Source of the DNA: Trichomonas vaginalis G3
Taxonomy: Eukaryota; Parabasalia; Trichomonadida; Trichomonadidae
Direction: 5' to 3'
Assembly (NCBI RefSeq): GCF_026262505.1
Contig: NC_067203.1
Location: forward strand, 27,509,411 to 27,573,410
DNA: 64,000 nucleotides
The notes under the pieces: generated by a model
What the model saw: the letters and a program-made list of their open reading frames with translations, nothing else
The model's database searches: none
Told to the model about the DNA's origin: nothing
Made by a program: the position numbers and the translations under genes
Shown: piece after piece, positions 9,536-19,962 of the stretch
How the letters are laid out: each line of letters begins with the position of its first letter
Position numbering within the stretch: the stretch's first letter is position 1

Positions 9536-10147
9536 ATGTCAAACATTGAGTTTGAAACAGTTAGAAAGATAGACAATGACACCAAATTGGTTAGAATAGG
9601 TGATTTAAACGTAAGATACTCAAAGAAATACAACAAATATTCTTTGTCAGACATTATATTTCCATCTGGAAAGAAAACACACGACTGGGTTAGAAATGCT
9701 TCAACTCAGAAAATTTTGACAAGAAATCCTGAGCTTATGATATCAGTAAGATTCTATGGAACTACAGCATATCTCATCGACAAAAGTCTTATACCAATAG
9801 TTTTGTTATGGATTGACCCAGTTGTTGGATATAACTTCATAACTTATGGTTCATTCGATACGGAACGTTGCAGTGAAGGCTTACTTTACATCGTTCAGAA
9901 ACCGAAGGACTTCAACACAAAAAGATATAAGATAGGAAGGACATATAATATAACTCAAAGATATGACAGTACAGTCAATAGAGTCAAGGTTGTGTTCGTT
10001 AATGATATGAGAGCCGCAGAAACAGAACTACTCGAAAAGTTTGAGAAAATGTATGGTGCTCCCATAAAAGGTAAAGAAACGTTTGAAGTAGATGAGATAG
10101 ATAAAGCTATAAAATTATTTGACGAAGTTGCTGAAAAATACATGTAA
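9536..10147 (+). CDS. KilA-N-like protein with T5orf172 (GIY-YIG-like) domain
   Basis: A 203-aa protein; the ATG at 9536 (MSNIEFE) is preferred because the same upstream block ends there as in its neighbours. The first half (LVRIGDLNVRYSKKYNKYSL to PVVGYNFI) fits a KilA-N/Bro-type DNA-binding fold. The second half (LLYIVQ, YKIGRTYNITQRY, FVNDMRAAETELL) matches the T5orf172/MUG113 family, a GIY-YIG-related domain common in KilA-N proteins of DNA viruses. The protein at 43251-44573 ends with the same two domains. A role in DNA binding or processing is inferred from the families. Confidence 0.7.
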   Translation: MSNIEFETVRKIDNDTKLVRIGDLNVRYSKKYNKYSLSDIIFPSGKKTHDWVRNASTQKILTRNPELMISVRFYGTTAYLIDKSLIPIVLLWIDPVVGYNFITYGSFDTERCSEGLLYIVQKPKDFNTKRYKIGRTYNITQRYDSTVNRVKVVFVNDMRAAETELLEKFEKMYGAPIKGKETFEVDEIDKAIKLFDEVAEKYM

Positions 10148-10180
10148 AGCGTTTATTTTTGGTCTTTTGTGAAAGATAGA

Positions 10181-10237
10181 AAAAATAACGCTAATTTTAT
10201 TTTTATTTATTTTTTTATTTTGTATGTAAAGACAGAT
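10181..10237 (+). promoter_or_regulatory. Conserved upstream motif of the 10238 gene
   Basis: The stretch aaaaataacgctaattttat is followed by T-rich DNA and tgtatgtaaagacagat just before the start codon. It is a slightly diverged copy of the block upstream of 8254 and 9536. Confidence 0.45.
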
Positions 10238-11064
10238 ATGTCAACAACAGAGAACACAACAACTGCTATCGTTCATGAAGCCATAAATGAAGAATACGAA
10301 TACATACAGTATAACAAACAATTGAGACTCATTCGTTCAGTCAAAGATGACATGTACCAAATGCAAAGTATAATGAATGCTCTTCTTTCTACAAAGCAAG
10401 CATATCATTGGTTTGAAAACCAACAGGCAAAGAACTTTTAGAAGAATTTCCTCATATGATTGCTTCCCTCGGAAAACCGAGGGAAGAGATTCCGTACGAA
10501 AATCGCAAGAATTTGGCACCTGGTTTGAAAGGTTATTATGTTCATAGACTTCTTGTAAATGCTGTAGCAATGTGGGCTTCACCTCGTTATGCTTGTTATA
10601 TTTTCATGATGTTAGATGAACTATATAAAGCAGAACGTGGAGAGATGGAAAAGAAACTTCAAGCAAAAGATGAAGTCATTGAATCCAAAGACAAAAGCAT
10701 ACAGAAAAGAATACCACGTTCGGTACCAAAAGGAAAGGAAAAGAGTTATAAGTATATGATTTACGCTGAAGAGTTGGAGAAAGAAGAAGATAGAGATATG
10801 GTTATGTTGCATTTAGTCAGAAGAAACAACAAAAGCTTTTACGACCTTGCTAAGATTTACAAATCTGACAGAAACTGGTTCTATCGTGAAAACTTACCGA
10901 TTTCAATGACACCGAATGAGCAAATAAAGGAAATTGTCAAAAATACTCTTCCTCAAACACACTATGACATCAAAGGTTGTACAATACTTACCTTCAAAGA
11001 AGACTTACCGCTACTGAAGGAAAAGATAACAGAATATTTCGACAACTTCAAAGAGGAAGAATAA
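10238..11064 (+). pseudogene. KilA-N domain protein gene
   Basis: The region encodes a KilA-N protein: an N-terminal helix-strand part (YIQYNKQLRLIR, DDMYQM, YHWFENQQAK), the diagnostic GYYVHRLLVNAVAMWASPRY segment, and a C-terminal coiled coil plus a second domain (YMIYAEELEKEEDRDMVML, LVRRNNKSFYDLAKIY). KilA-N domains bind DNA and are found in phages and large DNA viruses. The copy has about one break, next to a GC-rich palindrome (10466-10484) that also occurs, without a gene, at about 42986-43004 in element C. It closes the KilA-N cluster. Confidence 0.7.
10456..10505 (+). repeat. GC-rich palindrome shared with element C
   Basis: The arms cttccctcgg and ccgagggaag form a stem with an aaaa loop, followed by agattccgtacgaaaa. 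The same block in reverse lies at about 42966-43008 in element C. In element A it sits inside the KilA-N gene region. Confidence 0.75.
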
Positions 11065-11118
11065 AAAAATCTAAGCTAATTTTATTTTTTTATAAAATTT
11101 TATCTCATATGAAAGAAC

Positions 11119-11334
11119 ATGAATTTAGAATATTCGGAACTCATGACAGAAGAAGAGAACGAACAACATGTAAAAGATTATGCAAAATTTCTGAAGACAT
11201 ACAAAGCATTTAAACAATATCTAAATGCTTCTAAAGATTATGCAAAATTTCTGAAGGTATATAAAGCTTATGAAAAAGCGTATGAAAAGTTTATACATTG
11301 GGGAATTGTTGTAAAATATCCATATGAAGACTAA
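11119..11334 (+). CDS. Small helical protein with an internal duplication
   Basis: A 71-aa, tyrosine- and lysine-rich protein in which the segment KDYAKFLKTYKAF recurs as KDYAKFLKVYKAY about 23 residues later. The same repeat is visible in the DNA (gattatgcaaaatttctgaa twice). It is probably all-helical. It sits between the KilA-N gene and the convergent gene at 11353. No family recognised. Confidence 0.5.
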   Translation: MNLEYSELMTEEENEQHVKDYAKFLKTYKAFKQYLNASKDYAKFLKVYKAYEKAYEKFIHWGIVVKYPYED

Positions 11335-11352
11335 CCAAAAATATATTTTTGC

Positions 11353-11826
11353 TTAAATAGCTTCAGGGTCTATTTCTTCAACCATTTCACTTCCTTCGTC
11401 AATGTCAATAGAAGCTTCTTCAACCTTTGGTAAGAATTTCTGTATAACATCTTTGTTCGTTATTGTCTTCAGAGATGAAGGATAATATTTCACATTTGTT
11501 TCACCCTTCTTATATTCTTTCTGTTCGGAAAGATTTAAAGCAATACTGAAGAAGTCAATGTTAGAGTTCTTTATGACAGTATAGTGTGTATCTTTGACAT
11601 TGACGAAGAAACTCTTTTGTTTCAAAACTACTGCTAACTCTTGTGAAGTATAACGTTTGCGGTCAATGACGATAGCTAATGGTCTGACATACTGACCAAA
11701 CTTAGATTCTTTCACAAACTTCTTGTTAAAGATAACATTAACGTTTGAAGCACCATTGAACTCATTCTTGATGGCAGTAGCGAGAGCATTGTATGAAAAG
11801 AACTTGCAATCTTGCATGTGTTTCAT
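11353..11826 (-). CDS. Conserved Polinton protein ending in acidic EEIDPEAI
   Basis: A 157-aa protein. The N-terminal half is an alpha/beta domain (FFSYNALATAIK, YVRPLAIVIDRKRY) and the C-terminus is acidic, ending EEIDPEAI. The region 40992-41410 in element C encodes a similarly built protein whose end reads NIDIDPEMF, so this is a conserved Polinton gene. It is divergent from the polymerase gene (11918) across a 91-bp AT-rich spacer. Function unknown. Confidence 0.55.
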   Translation of the reverse strand: MKHMQDCKFFSYNALATAIKNEFNGASNVNVIFNKKFVKESKFGQYVRPLAIVIDRKRYTSQELAVVLKQKSFFVNVKDTHYTVIKNSNIDFFSIALNLSEQKEYKKGETNVKYYPSSLKTITNKDVIQKFLPKVEEASIDIDEGSEMVEEIDPEAI

Positions 11827-11917
11827 TAAAATAAAAATATTAAATTATTTTGAAAAATAACTTAAAAAAAATCTAATCTAATTTTTTCAAAAAATATTTT
11901 TTTATTTCCTACTAAAG

Positions 11918-14900
11918 ATGTATCGGAAGTTGTCTAAGTTAGAACACTCGGAAATAAAACAACTTCTTACAGAAGCTAATATAGATGTTGCAAAGCATTA
12001 CGCAACAAACAAAAAGGCACTCGCTGACATCCTCAATGACTATAATGGTGCAATAAGTTATGATAGAATTCATGAGTTCATAAAGCCGCAACGCGGCGAG
12101 GACGAAGTTCATGCAATAGCATTTCCTTTAAATGACATTGCTATTGACTTATATCATAGACGTTCAGTACCTCATGAAGTAAGGCGTGAGATGTTTGACA
12201 TAACAAATGCGAACGTTGGTGAAACAAGAAGAAGAGACGACACACTGAAACAACAGAGAAGAGAGATGTTTAAAAGTGCTATAGAACAAGTTCGCAAAGC
12301 TAACGATGTCATTCGTTCCATTGACGACAAACCAAAAGAAGGTGAGAGATGGTTAAAGAAAGATGAAGAGAATAGGAAGAGAAATGTGAAGTCAGGCAAT
12401 AGACTCATTGACTTTAACATCGAAGCTTTAGATGAACCAAACAGAGACTACTTACACAAACATTTCGGTAAGGTTTTCATGAGACTCTTAGAGAAGATTA
12501 AAATAAACTCCCAACAAAGATGGATGGTATGTTATAAACTTGGTGGAAAGTATGAATGTTCTACGTTAAACCTCAATAATATTGGAACATTACTACATCA
12601 GCTCTTGAAGGAGAACTTTATATCAGAGATAGAAGCAAATGCTGCAGGTATTGTTGAAATGCACTATGACTTCTTCTTGACAAACATAAAGAATCTTACC
12701 GAAATAAAGATGTATGATTTAACAGAATATGAAGGCTTAACGATGTCAGATGTTAAAGAAAGGAAAGCCACAGAAGCGACCATATAGAGATGAAAGCACA
12801 CTGACAAATGACCAGAAAGCCATTTTGGAAGCTCTTAAGCAAACAGGAAACCCAGCACTTATAGAAAGCTTTTGGAAAGATAATGGTGAAAAGAAGTTTT
12901 ATAAGAAGAGAAGCGGTCAGTTCTGGAAGTATCTTTGCACATTACCTATAAATCTTGAGCGCTACCAAATCTTCAATGAACTGAACAAAAGAACTGCAAC
13001 ACTTATGACAGAAGACAATTGTTTCGTTTATGCTTGCATTCAGGCTGGAGTAGATGGAGACTATTGACCACATGAGAGAAGTCATTCGTGTTAGAGACTT
13101 TCCTCAAAGTAAAGTACAAGAAATTTCTGACGCAACAGGTATAGCATTTAATGTTACCATTGGTTATTTCAATGACTCAAGACATAATGAAATAAAGAGA
13201 TATATACCAAAAGAATGTGAAACTGCTCGAACTATTGACTTACTTCTTGTTGAAGACCACTACATGCTAAACGAAAGATACTACCAATGACAACATATTT
13301 CATTCGCAACTATATAGAAATCTTGAAGGAGTGTGGTGGAATGAACATTGAGAAACAAATGAAGATTTATACAAAGAGAGATGGTAAATACATTGTTCGC
13401 ATGGATAGAACAACACCGTTATGGGATGTTATGAAAACATTGTGGGAGTGCAAATATTTTGAACCTATTTCTTATGGAGAACTTTTCACATATACGACTG
13501 ACTTATATAAACAGAACCTTGCACCATTTAAAGATTTGACATATGCTCCAAAGTATTGTGTACAACTGAAGAAGAAAGCAGAGTCAAAAGAAGTAAATAA
13601 AGCTAAATGTAAGTTCATTCCTGAGCATGTTTTCTTTGCTGACTTTGAGTGCAGTACCGATGGCTTTCATAAAGCTTTTAACATCTGTTATGACAGTGAA
13701 GATGGTTCAGTGAGTGAAAGCATATGGGGTCAGAACTGTGCAACAGAATTTTTGGAACGACTTCCTGACAAGAGTTTAATATATTTCCATAACCTCAGTT
13801 ATGATATAAACTTCATCTTAAGACACATGACAGAAGTGAAAGGAACTCCCATCATTAAAGGTTCACGAACAATGCAAATAACTGGTTTATATAAAGGACG
13901 GGCAATTATTATAAAAGACTCTTACAGTGTTATAAATAAGAAGCTTAAACTATTTCCTGCTATGTTTAACTTACAAACAGGACCGAAAGAAGTATTTCCA
14001 TATAACTACTACAGCAGTACTTTGTTAGCAAATGACAACAGAACTGGTGTCATTTCTGAAGCTTGTAAGTTTATCCGGGATGCAGATACATTCATGAAAA
14101 ACATAGATTCCATCAAAGGTTGCAGAATAGATGAGAACCACTTCGACTTAGAAAAATATAGCACGTTTTATTGCAAACAAGATGTAAGAATTTTAAGAGA
14201 AGGTTTTGTTAAGTTCCGCAATGACTTATTGAAAGAATTTGATTTAAACGTTTATGACTACGTTAGTATTTGTTCTATTGCTAACAAATTATTTGAGAAC
14301 AGAGTATACTTCCCGAATGGAAATCTTTATGACCTCTCAAATAAACCAAGAGAATTTATTTCACGCTGTATTCAAGGTGGAAGATGTATGTTGTCAGATA
14401 ACATGAAACAAAAGAGCGAAAAGAAACTCATTGCTGACTTCGACGCTGTTTCATTATATCCATCCGCTATAGCAAGACTTTATACTTTAGAAGGAATTCC
14501 AAAGGTTATGAAGGATGAGATGCTAAGCACAGAGTATCTCATGAGACATTTATTCGATGACGACCAAAAGGAACCCATTGGTGAAAAGTTTATGTCTGGC
14601 TTCTTTGTTCTCATTAAGATAACAGAGATTGGAATACATAGACACTTTCCTTTAATAGTTTGTGACCCTGAACTAAATCCAGAACTTAACGTTCCCAGAA
14701 GTTCAAACACTTGCTGTTTAATGTATGTTGACCATATAACATTACAAGACCTCATAAAATATCAAGGTGTCAAATGTGAAGTGTTGCAAGGATACTATTA
14801 CGATGGAAACAGAGATATTAGAATAAGAGATGAAGTAAAGAAGTTGTTTGAGTTAAGGTTAAAGTATAAGAAAGAAGGAAATCCTTTGCAAGAAAATATA

Positions 14901-15698
14901 AAGCTCATTCTGAACAGTATTTATGGCAAAACTATTCTATCTCCTATTGAGTCAAAAATAACCATAGTAGATGACAAAGATGCTATAAGATATGCCATCA
15001 GAAACTACAACCATATAGTGAAGTTCGAAGGTTTGGATGGTTCAGATAAAACTATTTTCAAGCTAACGAAAAGCATTTGCAGACACTTTAACTTCTGTCC
15101 ACTTGGTGTTAACATTCTATCAATGTCGAAGAGAATAATGTGTGAAGTATTCTGTACTGCTGAGGACTTAGGAATGGACATCTTTTATAGCGATACCGAC
15201 AGTATGCATCTCTACAATGAAGATATCCCTCGTTTAGCTGAAGAGTTTGAGAAACGTTATGGAAGAGTTCTCATTGGTAAAAACCTTGGTCAGTTTCATA
15301 GTGACTTCGCAGAAATAACACCTGGAAAACAAAGTTTAGCATACAAGTCAATATTTTGTGGAAAGAAGACTTACATAGACTTACTCACGAATGATTTAAA
15401 TGAAGTTGCATTTCACTGCAGAATGAAAGGCGTGAAGCAAGATGTTATTGCTTTAACCGCTAATGAAATGTTTCCTGACTCTGTTCAGTGTTTCTATGAT
15501 GAAGATAAAGGTTTAATGGTTCCGCAAGGAACATATGACAAAGACTCTGAGTTCAGTGTTATGAAGTTATATAAAGCACTTTATGACGGTCAAGAGATTG
15601 GATTTGACTTATGTAAGTCTTCTAGTCCTTGCTTTGCTGAAAAGTTTAACTTCTCAATAACGACTAAAACAAGCTTTATTCGTAAGTTGAAGTTCTGA
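11918..15698 (+). pseudogene. polB: Protein-primed family B DNA polymerase (element A)
   Basis: The region encodes the Polinton replication polymerase, spread over about four frames (about three breaks). In order: an N-terminal helical region, an OTU-like segment with NCFVYACIQAG (near 13018) and a later HYMLNE, then the proofreading exonuclease with DFEC (13638), FHNLSYDINF (13788) and FYCKQDV (14169), then the palm with DFDAVSLYPS (14437), LNSIYGK (14911) and YSDTDS (15186). The IQGGRCML segment just before the palm is the YxGG-type element of protein-primed polymerases. Such enzymes start synthesis from a terminal protein rather than an RNA primer. A palindromic element lies inside the frame at 12081. 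Confidence 0.9.
12081..12113 (+). repeat. GC-rich palindromic element, copy 2 (inside PolB region)
   Basis: The core aaagccgcaacgcggcgag is read in frame as KPQRGEDEV within the N-terminal part of the polymerase gene. It is flanked on both sides by gttcat, which could be a target duplication. Its relatives at 24856 and 29336 are read as KPQCGG and KPQSGE in the same frame. Confidence 0.75.
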
Positions 15699-15785
15699 GG
15701 TCATTTATTTTTGTCAGCAATGAGGTCATGAATGAGGTCATGAATGAGGTCATTTATTTTTGTCAGAAATGAGGTCATTCGTGAT
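15699..15785 (+). repeat. Short gaggtcatgaat repeats after the polymerase gene
   Basis: About six copies of aatgaggtcat or gaggtcatgaat occur between the polymerase stop and the convergent gene at 15808, together with tttatttttgtcag units. This probably serves as a shared 3' spacer; no stem with a strong terminator look was found. Confidence 0.6.
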
Positions 15786-15807
15786 AAAAATAAAGCTAGC
15801 GTAGATT

Positions 15808-16663
15808 TTACAATACTGCGATGGTAGAGTTTAAGAGTTGTGCTTCAATGTAGAGACAGTCCTTATGGTCTGGAGGTAAGAACACTGGGCAGTTATGGTC
15901 ATGAGTGGAGAACATGTCTATCCAAAACTCACGATTGAAGCCAGTTAATTTATAGTATTTAGGGTTAGGAAGTGGTGAAGTTCTTGTATGACCAATGAAC
16001 TCATTTTCAACTCCCTTACTTAAGTTTGAATATAATATAGCTTGCTTTCTATCCCAAATGCCAGGTGTTACAATCTTTGAAAATTCATTTTTCCTCGGAA
16101 GCATTGCATCATAATTGAAAACATTTTGAAGTCTTCATTGGTTCAGAGATTTGAAATCTTATACGTAATGGATTTTCTTTCTTTTTAGCTACTTCATTGA
16201 ATGGTGAATATATAACAAACTGACAGTCATGTGTTCCATCTTCATTTTCATTAAATTCATAATGAAAGTCTATAAGTTGTGGCTGACTACCTTCTTCTTT
16301 CAGTTGTGCAAGAAACTCACGTAAAGGCTGTAAAGTTTGTACTTCAATGTTGAACTTTTTCTCGAACATCTCATTAAATGAAATCATACATTGCAACAAT
16401 GTTGTATCGTCTTTAAAGTATTTGTATATGTGAATGTTTTGGGCGCTTAAAGACTGTTCGTCATTTTCTATCTCGACTTGAAGTATAAAGTCAACCTTTC
16501 TGAAAGCACGTGTTATATACATAGATGTTATGCCAATGTACTTCTCTTCATTTATGTTCACAATCCAGTCTGTTGGAAACTTAAACGTTACTCTGTTCCC
16601 CTTTATTTTGACGTCAGGGTTTTCACTACTGAACGCAACAGATAAAGGTATTTGTCTATACAT
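15808..16663 (-). pseudogene. Candidate minor virion protein gene (element A)
   Basis: Two adjacent frames on the minus strand (about one break) encode a protein of the same type as 1-695 and 53756-54602. The upstream part has TFKFPTDWIVNINEEKYIGI and is beta-rich; the downstream part has IWDRKQAILYSNLS, a FIGHTRTSPLPNPKYYKL segment and a C-terminal beta region ending YIEAQLL. It lies beside the major capsid gene cluster, and all three copies keep the same layout. Penton-like function is an inference from context and beta content. Confidence 0.6.
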
Positions 16664-16687
16664 TTAGTTCGGATAAAAATAAACCAT

Positions 16688-16960
16688 TTACTCTTTCTTT
16701 GCTTCAGCTTCTTTAGCTTTTTGTTCTTCCTTTGCTTTTGCTTCTTCTCTAGCTTTCTTCGCCAGCAAACGTGGGTTCTTTTGTCTTCCAGCAGCTAATG
16801 CAGCAAGTTGTTTTTCACTAAGTTTTCTCTTTGGTCTCTCTGGCTTTTGTTCTTGTTTTTGTTCCTTCAGTTCGGATAAAATTTGCTCACGAATTTCTTT
16901 CTTCAATGCTTCAACATCTATGACCCCTTGGGTCTTGTCCGTAGGGCTTGTCTGAGTCAT
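16688..16960 (-). CDS. Small highly charged protein (90 aa)
   Basis: The ATG at 16960 (MTQTSP) is taken because the DNA upstream of it is an AT-rich divergent spacer. The protein has one helical segment (EALKKEIREQILSELKEQKQ), then a basic stretch (KRKLSEKQLAALAAGRQKNP) and an alanine/lysine/glutamate-rich tail. The basic AALAAGRxKN region is typical of small DNA- or nucleic-acid-binding virion proteins, but no family is certain. It is divergent from 17006-17440. Confidence 0.55.
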   Translation of the reverse strand: MTQTSPTDKTQGVIDVEALKKEIREQILSELKEQKQEQKPERPKRKLSEKQLAALAAGRQKNPRLLAKKAREEAKAKEEQKAKEAEAKKE

Positions 16961-17005
16961 TTGACTGCAGATAAAAAACAAAATTAAAACTTTAACCGAT
17001 GTAAA

Positions 17006-17440
17006 ATGAGCTTGTCAAAATCAGAGCGAGAGTCTATTATATTAAATGACGCAAGAGGAATACAACATCCTTTCTATTACGTAAGTCAGAGTAAAGATGG
17101 TAAAATATACGTAAGAAAAAGAAAGGTTCCATTAGCGAATGCAGAAAGCGACAACATTAAGGTGCATGGCAAGGGCGAAGCCCACGAAGCCCATATAAAA
17201 CCTTCTGTTCAAACTGAGCCACCAAAAGAACCAGAAGAAAAGAAGCCAGATGTACTTTCAATAACGAACCAAGAGCTTATTGCAAAGTTTGTGAATTTCA
17301 TTGAAAAACAAACCGAGTCAAAGAACCCTGACCCACCAGTGAAAGAAGTTGAGACAAAAGAGAATGTACAGTTCATTGAAAATGTCAAGAAACAACTTCC
17401 ACCACGAATGCCAAGAAGAAGAGTGAGAATAATGAAGTAA
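17006..17440 (+). CDS. Small protein of the HPFYYVSQSKDGK family
   Basis: A 144-aa protein. The N-terminal 45 residues (YYVSQSKDGKIYVRKRKVPL) resemble the N-terminal part of the protein at 19580-19816 (GFYIHTMKDGRVQFRKIKQPL), indicating small paralogues in one element. The rest is charged and probably disordered, ending in a basic RMPRRRVRIMK tail. It lies directly upstream of the major capsid gene, 27 bp away. A GC-rich hairpin (gggcgaagccc, 17172-17182) interrupts the linker in frame. Function unknown. Confidence 0.5.
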   Translation: MSLSKSERESIILNDARGIQHPFYYVSQSKDGKIYVRKRKVPLANAESDNIKVHGKGEAHEAHIKPSVQTEPPKEPEEKKPDVLSITNQELIAKFVNFIEKQTESKNPDPPVKEVETKENVQFIENVKKQLPPRMPRRRVRIMK

Positions 17441-17467
17441 ATAGATATTTTTATCCGAAGTAAATAC

Positions 17468-19042
17468 ATGCAGAACGAACAGTTAAACGAATTTACTCCA
17501 GCAGAGCATATTCATCAGATTCGCTCATATTTCGATATCATAGACAATGCAGTTCAAATTGGTGACACTAATAGAAAATATTCTGACGCAAAGATTCCAT
17601 CACAACCTGGAACTGCTAAAGATAACACATGGGTAACATTCAATCTCTCACCTCCTGGTGAAAATATGTTGGACCTTTACAATACATTCATTACGTATAA
17701 AATGGAAGGTCAATTTATTGCAGATAAAGAAATTGGTTCAGGTTCCAATAAAACAAACCCACCAGGATTTTGGATTGGTTTCGATGACGCTTTCTATGCA
17801 GTTGCTGGATATCAAATCCTTGCAAATGGTCGTATCGTATATTCTCAAGACAACGCAAGAGAAGAAGCATATATAACTTCAAACTCACAAACTACCGAAC
17901 AAATAAAGAAAGTAGATGTTTTCTCAAAGACTCGACATGAAGATGTATGGAGTCATTCGGGAACATGCAGAACAGGACAAATTGTTAGTGGTCCAATTAC
18001 AGCAGGAAAATCATTTGATTTTAAGCTTCGTTTAAGAATTCCTGTTAGAAGATTCCTTCCATTAGAAGCTATTCGATTTATTCCAGCTTTTGCAGGAAAC
18101 ATTCAGCTTAAAGTAAAGTTCAGTAGCGACGCCTTACAATGCACATCTATATCTGTAAATGATATCATTGCTTTCAATCCAACTCTTAAAGTTGCATTTG
18201 CTTCAGATTCAAATCCACCGACAAATAAATTTGTTCCATGGAATGAACCATTCACTATGATAACGAAGGCAGTAGAAGCTAGTGGAACAGTTACTATTAC
18301 AACTGTAACCCAGCAACTATTTCGAACAAAGATGGATTTTAATGAATGTTTCATTCATCCAAAGTCATTCTCTTTAGACCCTAACATTTATACAGAACTT
18401 GTAGAACATTATACAAACGAGGCTTTATGTTTTCCTGTTAAAGTTATGGATTGGATTCCTATGGACGGTTCATTCTCAAAGAATACAGATAGTTCAAGTG
18501 CAACATTTACAGCAGCTTATACGCCTATTAATGTTAAAAGTATTTGGGCACTATTTAGAAAGAAAGACAACTATTATGTTAATTTTGAGAACCCTAAGTT
18601 TAAATATCTTCAGCTTTCCATGGGAGCTTATGGAAATATGCCTGCAGAACCTGAAAAATCATATGGACCTGTATTTTATGAAATGGTTGCGAACGCCTGC
18701 AATACAAACAATGATATGATAGGATTTAATGAAGATGTTATGAGGTCATTGGTGGATGATGGTAGTGTGGAACATAAATGGGATAGCTATGACAACACAC
18801 ATTTCTTATGTGGTTTTCCAACAGAAGTGGACTTTTGCTTCCAGCAAGGTCAAACATCTACTGCTCCAATAACATACAAATTGTCTGTTAAAGGACCTAT
18901 TGAACTAGCAACTGAAAATGTACCAAAGCCACTTATTGGATTTATGAGGGATTGTTGCTTTGCCATTCAGGTGCGTGCTAATGGCATACCAATAATAAGA
19001 TTAGATGACTATAACTTAGCTACGGACGACAGTGAGGAATAA
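17468..19042 (+). CDS. Polinton major capsid protein (double jelly roll)
   Basis: A 524-aa beta-rich protein, the length expected for the Polinton double jelly-roll capsid protein. Features visible include an N-terminal segment DNTWVTFNLSPPGENMLDLYNTF, an NGRIVYSQDN turn region, FDFKLRLRIPVRRFLPLEAIRFIP at the end of the first barrel and the final GFMRDCCFAIQVRANGIPI strand region. The family builds the hexagonal capsomers of the icosahedral shell. The frame is open from ATG to stop. A broken counterpart is at 36131-37736. Neighbours are small virion-type genes on the same strand. Confidence 0.75.
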   Translation: MQNEQLNEFTPAEHIHQIRSYFDIIDNAVQIGDTNRKYSDAKIPSQPGTAKDNTWVTFNLSPPGENMLDLYNTFITYKMEGQFIADKEIGSGSNKTNPPGFWIGFDDAFYAVAGYQILANGRIVYSQDNAREEAYITSNSQTTEQIKKVDVFSKTRHEDVWSHSGTCRTGQIVSGPITAGKSFDFKLRLRIPVRRFLPLEAIRFIPAFAGNIQLKVKFSSDALQCTSISVNDIIAFNPTLKVAFASDSNPPTNKFVPWNEPFTMITKAVEASGTVTITTVTQQLFRTKMDFNECFIHPKSFSLDPNIYTELVEHYTNEALCFPVKVMDWIPMDGSFSKNTDSSSATFTAAYTPINVKSIWALFRKKDNYYVNFENPKFKYLQLSMGAYGNMPAEPEKSYGPVFYEMVANACNTNNDMIGFNEDVMRSLVDDGSVEHKWDSYDNTHFLCGFPTEVDFCFQQGQTSTAPITYKLSVKGPIELATENVPKPLIGFMRDCCFAIQVRANGIPIIRLDDYNLATDDSEE

Positions 19043-19072
19043 AGGATGAACGTTTATTTTTAAAGCTTATAA

Positions 19073-19531
19073 ATGAGTTCTTCATCAAGCTCTCGTGAAC
19101 CTTCACCATCTATGAAACAAACTTTACCAAACGATTATGGAGCACCTATTGAATATTTCTTACGAGCTGCACAATGGCAAAGAGCAGTCTCACCAAGGTT
19201 AGGTGTTCCACCAGCTCCTGTCAAAAATAGCATTTGGTCAAGTCCTTATATAAGATATGGTCTCCCACTAGGTTTGCTAGCTACAGCAGGAGCAGTTATG
19301 ATGTTGAAAAGAAATAAAGCAAATGTTGTAAATAATACTGAAGTAGCTGAAGTTAAACAAACTCCAACACCTTCGCCAAAACCAACGCCTTCACAAGCAA
19401 AACCTTCAATGACTCCTGAACCTATGGAAGTACAAACTCCTGTTCAAAAGTCAACTCCTAAACCGACTCCAACATTTAAACCAGAACCTACTCCTCAAAT
19501 AAATCGTAAAACTCCTGCGTTTCCTTACTGA
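19073..19531 (+). CDS. Proline-rich single-pass membrane protein
   Basis: A 152-aa protein starting 31 bp after the major capsid gene. A serine-rich N-terminus is followed by one hydrophobic segment (YGLPLGLLATAGAVMML, residues about 64-80) and a long proline/threonine-rich tail with PTPSPKPTPS-type repeats. The layout suggests a virion-associated membrane protein with an extended stalk, but no family is recognised. The linkage with the capsid gene supports a virion role. Confidence 0.55.
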   Translation: MSSSSSSREPSPSMKQTLPNDYGAPIEYFLRAAQWQRAVSPRLGVPPAPVKNSIWSSPYIRYGLPLGLLATAGAVMMLKRNKANVVNNTEVAEVKQTPTPSPKPTPSQAKPSMTPEPMEVQTPVQKSTPKPTPTFKPEPTPQINRKTPAFPY

Positions 19532-19579
19532 AAAAATAACGTTATTTTTATTTAATATTAAAATTTTTATTTGATTGAA
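19530..19579 (+). promoter_or_regulatory. AT-rich upstream motif of the 19580 gene
   Basis: The sequence aaaaaataacgttattttta followed by T/A-rich DNA precedes the start codon, a variant of the conserved upstream block. It includes the palindromic taacgtta. Confidence 0.35.
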
Positions 19580-19816
19580 ATGACGACTAAAGTCACTGAA
19601 GCAATGAAACAAAAGTTTTTGGTAGAATACATTAAATCAGGAACTATTCCAGAAGGTTTTTACATTCATACTATGAAGGATGGTAGAGTTCAGTTTAGAA
19701 AGATAAAGCAACCATTAGATAAAGAAGGTATATTAAGGAAGATTAAACTTCATGAGGACAACATTGCTGAACTTAGGAAGAAGTTAGAAGAGTTGGAGAA
19801 AGGAAGAGAGTTATAA
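19580..19816 (+). CDS. Small protein of the GFYIHTMKDGR family
   Basis: A 78-aa protein from the ATG at 19580 (MTTKVTEAMK). The segment GFYIHTMKDGRVQFRKIKQPL parallels one in the gene at 17006. The C-terminal third is a predicted coiled coil (EDNIAELRKKLEELEKGREL). It is followed by palindrome copy 6. Function unknown. Confidence 0.5.
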   Translation: MTTKVTEAMKQKFLVEYIKSGTIPEGFYIHTMKDGRVQFRKIKQPLDKEGILRKIKLHEDNIAELRKKLEELEKGREL

Positions 19817-19830
19817 AGCAATGAATTCAA

Positions 19831-19880
19831 CAGGGTAGAAATGAGGGTAGAAATGAGGTTAGATCTAACCTTCTACCCTA
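19831..19880. repeat. GGTTAGATCTAACC palindrome, copy 6
   Basis: The perfect palindrome is at 19857-19870, with two gggtagaaatgag direct repeats before it and ttctaccct after it. This is the only copy in element A away from the KilA-N cluster. Confidence 0.8.
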
Positions 19881-19962
19881 AATTTAAATGGATGTTTTCA
19901 TACGTGTGGGAGTGGTGATATCATTAATTTTTAAGTTTATTTTTTATTTTATTTTTATATAA

